Shown here: in pieces, positions 1 to 6,665 of the stretch
How positions within the stretch are numbered: the stretch's first letter is position 1
Layout of the letters: every line of letters starts with the position of its first letter
DNA from: Pirellulaceae bacterium
GTDB lineage: Bacteria > Planctomycetota > Planctomycetia > Pirellulales > Pirellulaceae
Assembly: GCA_013002105.1 (NCBI GenBank)
Contig: JABDKS010000330.1
Span: forward strand, 1 to 6,916
Reading direction: 5' to 3'
Length of the DNA stretch: 6,916 nt
Notes under the pieces: model-generated
What the model saw: the letters and a program-made list of their open reading frames with translations, nothing else
The model's database searches: none
Told to the model about the DNA's origin: nothing
Position numbers and translations under genes: made by a program

Positions 1-2631
1 GGCTGGGTTCGTGTGCAGCCGGGCGTGATCCGAAACGAATTGAACATGGCGATCGAGCCGGACGGGATTCTGTTTGGGCCGGAAACGTCCACGCAAAACC
101 GCGCCATGATGGGTGGCATGCTTGGTAACAACTCGTGTGGATCCAATTCAATCAAGTTCGGCAGTGTCCGTGATCATGTATTGGAAGTCACCGCCCTGCT
201 GAGCGACGGGTCCAAAGTTGTGTTTGGTTCCTTGGATTCCGATCAATTTGCGGCCAAGTGCGACGGTCCCGATACGTTGGAAACCAGGCTTTATCGAGAC
301 ATTCGCGATTGCCTGTCCGAGCAAGAGACTCGAGACGAGATCACGCGAGAATTTCCCAAGCCGACGATTCCGCGCCGCAACACGGGGTATGCAATCGATT
401 TGTTGATGGACGCCGGTTGTTTTGACGCCCGCAGTGACAAACGATTTCACTTTGGAAAATTGATCGCCGGCAGCGAAGGCACGCTTTGTTTGGTGACCGA
501 GATCAAGCTGCATTGCGATCCCCTGCCGCCGCCGATAAGCGGCTTGTTGTGCGCGCATTTCGAGACCGTCGATCAAGCACTACGCGCGACGCAGATTGCC
601 GTCAAATACGATTGCTATGCTTGCGAGTTGATCGACAAGTACATTCTGGAGTGTACCGAGCGCAGTATCGAGCATCGCGAGAATCGCTTTTTTATCCAAG
701 GGGATCCGGGTGCGATTTTGGTCACAGAGATACGCGGCGAATCGAATCAGCAAGTGCTGTCGGTCACGGAGCAAATCGAAGCCGACTTTCGCGCCGCCGG
801 TCTCGGCTATGCCTATCCGGTGTTGTTCGGACACGACAGCACCAAAGTATGGGATCTTCGCAAGGCGGGATTGGGGTTGCTGGGGAACTCGCCCGGCGAT
901 GCCAAGCCGGTTGCCGTGATCGAAGACACGGCGGTCGATGTCGATGATTTGCCCGCGTACATCGCTGAGTTCAATGAACAGTTGCGCGACCGATTTCAGT
1001 TGGAGTGCGTGCATTATGCCCATGCTGGTTCGGGCGAGATTCATCTGCGGCCGATTCTGAATCTGAAGACGGCCGAGGGAAATCAGATGTTCCGCGACGT
1101 TGCTCAAACGATTGCAGACTTAGTCAAAAAGTATCGCGGGTCGCTCTCGGGCGAACATGGCGACGGGCGTTTACGAGGCGAGTTCCTGCGGCAGATGATC
1201 GGCGACCAAAATTACGAATTGGTCAAACGCGTCAAACGGACTTGGGATCCGAACAATATTTTTAATCCCGGCAAGATCGTCGACACACCACCGATGAATC
1301 AACACTTGCGGTTCACACCTGGGCAAAAAGATCGACCGCTGCCGACCGTGTTTGATTGGTCATCGACGATCAGCGTGCTGGGCGCCGCCGAGATGTGCAA
1401 TGGTTCGGGCGACTGTCGAAAAACCCATCTGACCGGCGGAGTGATGTGCCCTAGTTACATGGCAACGCGAAACGAGAAAGACTCGACGCGGGCCCGTGCC
1501 AACATGTTACGTCACGTCATCACTAATTCGGAAAAAGAAAATCCGTTTGACAGCGAGGAGCTGAAGGAAGTCTTGGATCTGTGTTTGTCGTGCAAGGGTT
1601 GCAAGAAGGAATGTCCGTCGACGGTCGATATGGCCAAGTTGAAAGCGGAGTTTCAGCAGCAATATTACGATGCCAATGGAAGTCCGCTGCGAGCCAAGTT
1701 GATCGCCCGCTTTGTCAGCGGGCAACGAGCCGGCGGCCGAGTCGCAGGTCTCTACAATTCCGTTGTCTCGACCACTTGGAGTCGTCGTCGGTTGAACTCG
1801 TTGCTCGGTTTTCATCCCGATCGAACGATCCCAAAGGTAGCACCTCAGACATTTGCCAAGTGGTTTGCCAGTCGCAAACGCGGGACTAAAGCTGATCCGG
1901 TAGGTCGTGTCATGTTGTTTTGCGACGAGTTCACTAATCACAATGACGTCGACATCGGTATCAAGACTGTCGAGTTACTCGAGCGACTCGGTTACGAAGT
2001 CGATATGCCGGACCTGTTGGAAAGCGGTCGAACGTGGCTGTCCAAGGGTTTCGTTCGAAAAGCCAAGACGATCTTGAACGAAAATACGCGGCGGCTGCGC
2101 AACGTCGTTTCGGACGGGTGCCCGCTGATCGGTGTGGAACCGTCCGCAATTTTGACGCTTCGCGACGAAGCCATCGATTTGGCGACCGATGACCTGAAAA
2201 AGGTCGCGATCGAGATGGCGCCGAACTGTTTGATGTTAGAGGAGTTTCTTGCGCGCGAAGCGACCGCAGGCCGCATCACGGCCGATTCGTTTACCGAAGA
2301 ATCCAAGTCAATTAAACTGCATGGACATTGTTTTCAAAAATCGATCGGCAGTGTCGATGCCAGCGTGGTGTCGCTGTCTTTGCCGGCCAACTACACGGTC
2401 CAGACGATTGCGAGTGGTTGCTGTGGGATGGCGGGATCATTCGGTTATGAAAAGGAACATTACGATTTGTCAATGAAAATTGGTAACTTGGTTTTGTTTC
2501 CCGCCGTTCGGTCGGCGTCGCAGGATGTCTTGATTGCCGCTCCGGGAACGTCGTGCCGACACCAGATACACGATGGGACTGGTCGTCGTGCGTGGCATCC
2601 GGCGGAAATCCTGCACGCTGCATTGAAGTGA
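1..2631 (+). CDS. FAD-linked 2-hydroxyacid dehydrogenase with 4Fe-4S and CCG domains (YdiJ/D-lactate dehydrogenase type), 5' partial
   Basis: Flavoprotein expected to oxidise a D-2-hydroxyacid (D-lactate, glycolate or D-2-hydroxyglutarate; substrate not decidable here) and pass electrons through Fe-S clusters to a carrier. The frame is open from base 1 (residue 1 = bases 1-3, GWVRVQPGV), so the true start is upstream; family proteins are about 1000 residues and roughly 100-130 are missing. Visible in order: the end of the FAD-binding PCMH domain (GGMLGNNSCGS, residues 38-48); FAD-oxidase C-terminal domain with HAGSGEIHLRP (H341, H348) and SGEHGDGR (E385, H386), matching the metal/substrate site spacing of D2HGDH-type enzymes; a first Fe-S motif starting C466 (CNGSGDC...MCPS); a second, CLSCKGCKKECP (C528, C531, C534, C538); then CCG-type regions with GHCFQKS (C777), SGCCGMAGSFGYE (C807-C808) and PGTSCRHQI. 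It resembles GlcD and GlcF fused. The first CCG repeat has ESGR (674-677) where GlcF-like proteins carry Cys-Cys-Gly. No neighbour here identifies the substrate. Confidence 0.93.
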   Translation, partial: GWVRVQPGVIRNELNMAIEPDGILFGPETSTQNRAMMGGMLGNNSCGSNSIKFGSVRDHVLEVTALLSDGSKVVFGSLDSDQFAAKCDGPDTLETRLYRDIRDCLSEQETRDEITREFPKPTIPRRNTGYAIDLLMDAGCFDARSDKRFHFGKLIAGSEGTLCLVTEIKLHCDPLPPPISGLLCAHFETVDQALRATQIAVKYDCYACELIDKYILECTERSIEHRENRFFIQGDPGAILVTEIRGESNQQVLSVTEQIEADFRAAGLGYAYPVLFGHDSTKVWDLRKAGLGLLGNSPGDAKPVAVIEDTAVDVDDLPAYIAEFNEQLRDRFQLECVHYAHAGSGEIHLRPILNLKTAEGNQMFRDVAQTIADLVKKYRGSLSGEHGDGRLRGEFLRQMIGDQNYELVKRVKRTWDPNNIFNPGKIVDTPPMNQHLRFTPGQKDRPLPTVFDWSSTISVLGAAEMCNGSGDCRKTHLTGGVMCPSYMATRNEKDSTRARANMLRHVITNSEKENPFDSEELKEVLDLCLSCKGCKKECPSTVDMAKLKAEFQQQYYDANGSPLRAKLIARFVSGQRAGGRVAGLYNSVVSTTWSRRRLNSLLGFHPDRTIPKVAPQTFAKWFASRKRGTKADPVGRVMLFCDEFTNHNDVDIGIKTVELLERLGYEVDMPDLLESGRTWLSKGFVRKAKTILNENTRRLRNVVSDGCPLIGVEPSAILTLRDEAIDLATDDLKKVAIEMAPNCLMLEEFLAREATAGRITADSFTEESKSIKLHGHCFQKSIGSVDASVVSLSLPANYTVQTIASGCCGMAGSFGYEKEHYDLSMKIGNLVLFPAVRSASQDVLIAAPGTSCRHQIHDGTGRRAWHPAEILHAALK

Positions 2632-2633
2632 TC

Positions 2634-2652
2634 TGCGCGGAATTTCCGCGTG
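2634..2652. terminator. Hairpin just after the dehydrogenase stop, terminator-like but without a T tract
   Basis: CGCGG (2636-2640), loop AATTT, CCGCG (2646-2650), extendable by two G-T wobble pairs (2635/2651 and 2634/2652). It begins 3 bases after the TGA at 2629-2631. There is no run of T on either side, so it is not a classical intrinsic terminator. It may instead protect the mRNA end or have no role. It overlaps the weak -35 of the promoter proposed for the next gene. Confidence 0.35.
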
Positions 2653-2678
2653 AACTGCTGCTCGACTGGACTTATAAT
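2650..2678 (+). promoter_or_regulatory. Candidate sigma70-type promoter for the PSCyt1/FGE gene
   Basis: A perfect TATAAT lies at 2673-2678, preceded by a 17-bp spacer and a poor -35 (GTGAAC, 2650-2655, 3 of 6 matches to TTGACA). Transcription would start near 2685, giving a leader of about 55 nt before the ATG at 2740. The position, between a gene-end hairpin and a new start codon, suits a promoter. The -35 is weak, so the call rests mainly on the -10 box. Confidence 0.45.
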
Positions 2679-2739
2679 CCGTACAGCTAGGACCCACACC
2701 TGTCACTCGCGCGATACGACGCGAAGCCATTTGAAACTT

Positions 2740-4455
2740 ATGAATAAATCCATTGCAGTCTGTTTGCCCTGTGTGATTGTTTTCTCGTGTGCCACACGCA
2801 GCCCGGCTCAAGAGATCGACTTCGAAAAACATATCGCGCCGATTATCGCGGCCAACTGCGTCAACTGTCACAACGAGAAGGAGGCGGAGGGCGATCTGCG
2901 TTTGGATACTTTGGCCGGTGCACTCAAGGGCGGCAGTAGCGGTCCGGCGTTGGTGCCAGGAAAGCCGGCGGAGAGTCCGTTATTCACCACGACGGTTCTG
3001 GCAGCGGACCATGACGAGTTGATGCCGCCCGAGGCGCCGATGGACAAGAGTCAGACGGAGTTGTTTCGGCAGTGGATTGCGTCGGGCGCGGACTGGCCCG
3101 AAGGCAAACCGTTGAAAATGCAACCTCGCATCGACTTTGTTAAACACATCCAGCCGATCTTGGAACAGCAGTGCGTTTCGTGCCACAGCGGCGAAGAACC
3201 CGAGGGAGGACTCGATTTAACGACGCGGGAAATGGCATTGGACAGTGGATGCATCGAGCCGTTTGCATCGGCGGATAGCTCGCTTTACACGACCACGGTG
3301 CTCAACAAAAAAGACGACGCACTGATGCCGCCCCAGAATGCGGGCGGCCCTTTACCAAGTGACATGACAAAATCATTACGGCTTTGGATTGATCAAGGTG
3401 CACTCTGGCCCGCCGATTTGGTGTTGGTCAAGAAGGCCAAGAAGATCGGCCCCCAGGTGACATGCGACGATATCGAACTGACTCGAAAAATCCACGCTTT
3501 GATCGTCGAAAAGTCCCGAGTGAAAACCGAAGCGAGAATGAAGGACTATTCAAGCAAGGTGCCGTTGACGGGCGCAGCGTTCGAAATGATCGCCATCAAG
3601 GGCGGCGAATTTTTGATGGGTAGTCCCGAAGATGAAAAATTCCGGTCGGAAATCGAGGGTCCGCAACAAACGGTCAGCGTCAGTCCATTTTGGATGGGCA
3701 AATTCGAGGTGACTTGGGATGAATACGAGCCGTATATGATCACCCAGGTCGATCGCGAAAAACACGGGGCGCGAAGCGATTACAATCCGGCGGTGCACAC
3801 GATTGTTGACGGCGTCAGTCAACCCACGGCGCCGTACACCGAGATGAGTTTTGGGATGGGGCAGACCGGATTCCCAGCGATCAGCATGACGCAGCACGCG
3901 GCCAATAAATATTGTCAGTGGCTGAGCGCTCAAACTGGCCACTATTATCGGCTGCCAACCGAAGCGGAATGGGAGTACGCCTGTCGCGCCGGTACCACGA
4001 CTGCGTTTTCGTTCGGTGACGCAAGTATCGACGACTACGCTTGGTACGTAGACAACAGTGAGGAAAAGTACCAACAGGTCGGTCAAAAGAAACCCAACCC
4101 GTGGGGCCTACACGATATGCACGGTAACGTGCGCGAGTGGGCTGCGGACCAATTCGCCAAGGATTATTTTCAACGCATCGCCGACACGCCCGACAATCCG
4201 TTTTTGCGACCGACCAAGTTGTATCCCAGATCCGCTCGTGGTGGGGGCTGGGCGGATGATCCTGATCAACTGCGATCAGCCGCGCGGGTGGGTTCGAGCG
4301 AAGCTTGGAAAGAGACAGATCCGCAATTGCCACAAAGCATTTGGTACCATACAGATGCTCAGTGGATCGGTTTTCGAATCATTCGGCCGCTCGAAATTCC
4401 CACGGTCGAAGAAATGTATTTCCATTGGAACAGCGCTAGTGGCATGCGATATTGA
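2740..4455 (+). CDS. Exported di-heme PSCyt1-PSCyt1-FGE/SUMF1-like fusion protein
   Basis: 571 residues from the ATG at 2740. An in-frame GTG at 2650 is rejected because it would place 30 polar residues before an obvious signal peptide and overlaps the likely promoter. Residues 1-23 form the export signal (Lys at 3, hydrophobic 5-19, probable SPA|QE cleavage after 23; VFSC at 14-17 is a poor lipobox). Two PSCyt1-type cytochrome c domains follow, with heme motifs CVNCH (40-44) and CVSCH (145-149), each followed by an LMPP segment that may supply the distal Met. After a Lys-rich linker (about 240-280), an FGE-sulfatase-fold domain runs from FEMIAIKGGEFLMG (281 on) through RLPTEAEWEYACRAGT, GLHDMHGNVREWA, RGGGW (500-504) to GFRII (544-548). 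The Cys pair that catalyses formylglycine formation in true FGEs, expected just after RGG, is absent, so sulfatase activation is unlikely. It probably acts outside the cytoplasm in electron transfer or carbohydrate-related work; the precise role is unknown. No clear Shine-Dalgarno is seen. Confidence 0.92.
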   Translation: MNKSIAVCLPCVIVFSCATRSPAQEIDFEKHIAPIIAANCVNCHNEKEAEGDLRLDTLAGALKGGSSGPALVPGKPAESPLFTTTVLAADHDELMPPEAPMDKSQTELFRQWIASGADWPEGKPLKMQPRIDFVKHIQPILEQQCVSCHSGEEPEGGLDLTTREMALDSGCIEPFASADSSLYTTTVLNKKDDALMPPQNAGGPLPSDMTKSLRLWIDQGALWPADLVLVKKAKKIGPQVTCDDIELTRKIHALIVEKSRVKTEARMKDYSSKVPLTGAAFEMIAIKGGEFLMGSPEDEKFRSEIEGPQQTVSVSPFWMGKFEVTWDEYEPYMITQVDREKHGARSDYNPAVHTIVDGVSQPTAPYTEMSFGMGQTGFPAISMTQHAANKYCQWLSAQTGHYYRLPTEAEWEYACRAGTTTAFSFGDASIDDYAWYVDNSEEKYQQVGQKKPNPWGLHDMHGNVREWAADQFAKDYFQRIADTPDNPFLRPTKLYPRSARGGGWADDPDQLRSAARVGSSEAWKETDPQLPQSIWYHTDAQWIGFRIIRPLEIPTVEEMYFHWNSASGMRY

Positions 4456-4465
4456 ATCGCATGCC
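4441..4465. repeat. Perfect 10-bp inverted repeat with the stop codon in its loop
   Basis: GGCATGCGAT (4441-4450) and ATCGCATGCC (4456-4465) are exact reverse complements around a 5-base loop, ATTGA. The TGA stop of the PSCyt1/FGE gene (4453-4455) is the last three loop bases. Each arm contains the self-complementary hexamer GCATGC. A small second hairpin follows directly (GAATC, loop GGT, GATTC; 4466-4478). No T tract follows, so rho-independent termination in the usual form is not supported. A role in mRNA stability, attenuation between this gene and the next, or protein binding is possible. Confidence 0.8.
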
Positions 4466-4499
4466 GAATCGGTGATTCACAATTCCTGCCATCTGCGCT

Positions 4500-4519
4500 C
4501 CCACCTCCCTTCCCTCCCC
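4500..4519 (-). other. Canonical G-quadruplex motif on the minus strand (i-motif on plus)
   Basis: Read on the minus strand the sequence is GGGG-A-GGG-AA-GGG-AGGT-GGG: four G runs of at least three with loops of 1, 2 and 4 bases, which fits the standard G3+N1-7 rule. It lies 20-40 bases before the ATG of the Tat oxidoreductase gene, in the template strand, so it could form in DNA during transcription but not in that gene's mRNA. The plus strand is a polypyrimidine tract from about 4498 to 4527. Folding and function are inference. Confidence 0.6.
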
Positions 4520-4539
4520 TGTCTCTGACTGTATCGAAA

Positions 4540-5919
4540 ATGAACAACATGAAACCTCAAGATCGTCGCAACTTTATCAAGTCGGCTGGTGCTGCGACCG
4601 CGCTGACCACCGTCACAGCCCCGCACGTGTTTGGGCAGGAAAAGAAAGATGCCAGCACCATCAAGGTTGCACTGATCGGCTGTGGTGGTCGGGGTACGGG
4701 AGCGGCGGCTGATGCGTTGTCTGTTGAATCGGCACCGCTTCGATTGGTGGCGATGGCGGATGTTTTTCCGCACAAAATGGAATCGAGTCTGGGGGCGCTG
4801 AAGGGCAAGTTCGACGAGACACCTGAAAAAATTGATGTTCCAGAAGATCGCCAGCACATCGGATTCGAGGCTTACAAGGACGCGATGGCGGCATTGGATC
4901 CAGGCGATATCGTGATCTTCACCACGCCATTGGCATTTCGCGGTGTCCATTTCAAACACGCCATTGAATTGGGCTTGAACGTGTTCATGGAAAAGCCGGT
5001 GATCGCGGACGGCCCCAACGCCAAGCGGATGTTGGAGTTGTCCAAGCTGGCGGATGAAAAAAATCTCAAATGTGCCGTTGGGTTGATGGTCAGGCATTGC
5101 CGGGGACGACAGGAATTGCACAAACGGATTAGCGATGGTCAGATCGGCGATCTGATTTGCATGCGTGCGTATCGGATGCACGGTCCAGTTGCGTCAGCGT
5201 TTTCCAAAGCACGGCCGGATGACAAAACGGAAGTCATGTTTCAGATCGAACGGTTCCACAGTTTTATCTGGGCCAGTGGTGGCTTGTTTAGTGATTTTTA
5301 CATCCATCAGATCGACGAAACCTCGTGGATGAAAAACTCCTGGCCGGTCAAGGCTCATGCGGTTGGTGGTCGACACTATCGCGGGGATTACGTCGATCAA
5401 AATTTCGATACCTATAGCGTCGAATACACTTACGACGACGGATCCAAGCTGTTCTTTGATGGTCGTACCATGTTGGGCTGTCGAAACAACATGTCCAGTG
5501 TTGTGCATGGCAGCAAGGGTTCCGCCTATGTCAGCATGTCCGGCCACAAGCCTGGCAAGGTTCGCACGTTCAGCGGTCAAAACCAGGTCAACGACGACAT
5601 CGTTTGGAAGTATCCACAGCCAGAGGAAAATCCCTACCAATTGGAATGGAACGACTTTGTCGATGCGATCATCAATGACAAACCGTACAACGAAGTGCCC
5701 CGCGGCGTGGAAGCCAGTTTGGTGACCAGCATGGGTCGGATGGCGGCCCATACCGGCCAAGAAATCACGTACGATCAGATGTTGAACTGCCCGCACGAGT
5801 TCGCACCCGACGTGGCGACCATGACGCCCGATGGGCCGGCTCCCGTGATGCCAGGCGACGACGGTTTGTATCCGGTTCCCCAACCGGGAATTGTCAAAGA
5901 CCAAGAATACAAAGCGTAG
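4540..5919 (+). CDS. Tat-signal Gfo/Idh/MocA family oxidoreductase
   Basis: 459 residues. The family uses NAD(P)(H) to oxidise or reduce sugars, inositols and related polyols; the substrate cannot be read from the sequence. Residues 8-32 are a twin-arginine signal (DRRNFIKSAGAAT..., R9-R10, mildly hydrophobic, probable cut near VFG|QE), implying folded export with its cofactor. The N-terminal Rossmann fold begins with KVALIGCGGRGTG (42-54, dinucleotide loop GCGGRG), followed by the family EKP motif (E151-K152-P153). The C-terminal domain has GGLFSDFYIHQIDE, with H256 and D259 in the positions of the catalytic HxxD. A C-terminal tail ending in Pro-rich PVMPGDDGLYPVPQPG is typical of planctomycete members. 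Start: ATG 4540 is taken; ATG 4549 (three codons in) would equally retain the Tat motif. There is no Shine-Dalgarno; the leader is pyrimidine-rich. It lies 84 nt after the PSCyt1/FGE gene on the same strand, so co-transcription is possible, though a hairpin separates them. Confidence 0.94.
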   Translation: MNNMKPQDRRNFIKSAGAATALTTVTAPHVFGQEKKDASTIKVALIGCGGRGTGAAADALSVESAPLRLVAMADVFPHKMESSLGALKGKFDETPEKIDVPEDRQHIGFEAYKDAMAALDPGDIVIFTTPLAFRGVHFKHAIELGLNVFMEKPVIADGPNAKRMLELSKLADEKNLKCAVGLMVRHCRGRQELHKRISDGQIGDLICMRAYRMHGPVASAFSKARPDDKTEVMFQIERFHSFIWASGGLFSDFYIHQIDETSWMKNSWPVKAHAVGGRHYRGDYVDQNFDTYSVEYTYDDGSKLFFDGRTMLGCRNNMSSVVHGSKGSAYVSMSGHKPGKVRTFSGQNQVNDDIVWKYPQPEENPYQLEWNDFVDAIINDKPYNEVPRGVEASLVTSMGRMAAHTGQEITYDQMLNCPHEFAPDVATMTPDGPAPVMPGDDGLYPVPQPGIVKDQEYKA

Positions 5920-6016
5920 CCGGACTGCTCCGTTGGGTATTTCGATTGGATTCGAGCTTGCCGCCGGCTCACGTCGCGGCAGTGATGCTGGTTTGAATTC
6001 GTAGGAGCGTCGTCGG
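5920..6016. other. Convergent intergenic gap with weak hairpins
   Basis: The plus-strand oxidoreductase and the minus-strand cyclic-nucleotide-binding gene end towards each other here, so a two-way terminator would be expected. The best structures are CGGA/TCCG (5921-5924 with 5929-5932, 4-base loop) and TGCCGC/GCGGCA (5959-5964 with 5976-5981, 11-base loop). Neither is followed by a T tract on either strand. No convincing intrinsic terminator is visible; termination may be factor-dependent. Confidence 0.3.
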
Positions 6017-6487
6017 TTACTTTGGCATGGTTTGATCGCGTTCAAAGAGTTGCTCGCTGGCAACGCGAAGCCGCCGACTGACTTCGCGACCCATGTTCAT
6101 CATGATCAGCGCGTACTGTTCCAAATCACTTTGGTAAAGTTTCAATAGAGTGTGTCGTGTGACCTTGATCGCACGGCATGCTGTGTTGGCCCGCACGGCG
6201 GCGCTGCGAGGTTCCAGGTCGATGATTGCCATCTCGCCGACACAATCACCGACTCCTAGTTCACCCAAGTGCACAGCTTCGCCGTTCCACGTTTTCTCAA
6301 TCGTGACGCTGCCAGCGGTCAAAACGTACAGCGACTGCGCTGGTTCGCCTTCGTGAAAAAAGTAGTCATCCGGTTCCACGTCGACCGATTCGGACTTGTC
6401 CAAAATGAATTGCAGCGAGCTTTCACTTAGCCCGCCGAACACCGGCATCCGCCGTAATAGTTCGATCGATTCATCTGATTCGGACAT
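6017..6487 (-). CDS. Stand-alone cyclic nucleotide-binding (CNB/CRP-type effector) domain protein
   Basis: 156 residues, almost entirely one cNMP-binding domain, with no DNA-binding helix-turn-helix or enzymatic domain attached. Visible: LLRRMPVFGGLSE (10-22), the usual N-terminal helix of the domain; FFHEGEPAQSLYVLTAGSVTI (43-63), the beta-roll; the phosphate-binding cassette GEMAIIDLEPRSAAV (84-98), with the ligand-contacting Glu85 and Arg94 both kept, so cAMP or cGMP binding is plausible; and a C-terminal helix (about 112-148) ending NMGREVSRRLRVAS. There is no signal peptide, so it is probably cytosolic and acts by protein contact. Start: ATG at 6487, because the domain begins immediately and GGTGATC just upstream matches the extended anti-Shine-Dalgarno with suitable spacing. 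An in-frame ATG at 6529 adds 14 residues and is possible. The ATG at 6748 would overlap the upstream gene and add unrelated sequence. Confidence 0.88.
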   Translation of the reverse strand: MSESDESIELLRRMPVFGGLSESSLQFILDKSESVDVEPDDYFFHEGEPAQSLYVLTAGSVTIEKTWNGEAVHLGELGVGDCVGEMAIIDLEPRSAAVRANTACRAIKVTRHTLLKLYQSDLEQYALIMMNMGREVSRRLRVASEQLFERDQTMPK

Positions 6488-6665
6488 CCGATCACCCGGT
6501 AGAAAATAAGATTCTGGCTGCGAACGCATGTTCTGGTTCGCACGAGGGCAAGCCACCATTAGAACCGAAATCGACTGGAGCCGAAATGAAAGTGTGTTCG
6601 CAAAACGATTCGTGGTGAAAGCCGCGACCTTTGCTGCGAGACACCCGACACATTGCGCAACAGAA
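6488..6665. other. Intergenic region between the two minus-strand genes
   Basis: 178 bases between the small membrane protein stop and the chosen CNB start. A TCTAAT (minus strand, 6558-6563) resembles a -10 box at 5 of 6 positions, but no matching -35 is found at 16-18 bp spacing. No RNA gene, repeat or strong hairpin is seen. The length suggests that the CNB gene may have its own promoter. Confidence 0.3.
6490..6498 (-). promoter_or_regulatory. Extended Shine-Dalgarno-like site for the CNB gene
   Basis: On the minus strand, GGGTGATC ends two bases before the ATG at 6487. GGTGATC can pair with the 16S rRNA 3' region next to the core anti-Shine-Dalgarno; in that register the core position falls about 7 nt from the start codon. 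It supports 6487 over the upstream ATG codons. The match is to the flank of the anti-SD rather than its centre, so it is moderate evidence. Confidence 0.4.

Noticed and set aside
2650..2739. GTG-initiated 30-residue N-terminal extension of the PSCyt1/FGE protein
   Set aside because: It would bury the signal peptide and overlaps the TATAAT box; the ATG at 2740 gives a normal exported protein.
3580..4390. Calling the FGE-fold domain a sulfatase-activating enzyme
   Set aside because: The catalytic Cys pair expected after the RGG motif is missing, so only the fold is supported.
4476..4504. TTCACA as a -35 box for the oxidoreductase gene
   Set aside because: The hexamer is good, but at 17-bp spacing the -10 position reads TCCCAC, which does not resemble TATAAT; 16 or 18 bp are no better.
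4502..4508. CACCTCC, identical to the anti-Shine-Dalgarno core of 16S rRNA, in the leader of the oxidoreductase gene
   Set aside because: A 7-base match inside a C/T-rich tract is easily due to chance, and it could not recruit ribosomes in this orientation.
4477..5181. 234-codon open frame on the minus strand
   Set aside because: Antisense to the Tat signal and Rossmann domain of the oxidoreductase; low-complexity, Arg/His-rich translation without motifs.
5194..6063. 289-codon open frame on the minus strand opposite the Gfo/Idh/MocA gene
   Set aside because: It lies almost wholly antisense to a well-supported oxidoreductase, has no recognisable domain, and overlaps the end of the CNB gene. 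It is a by-product of codon bias.
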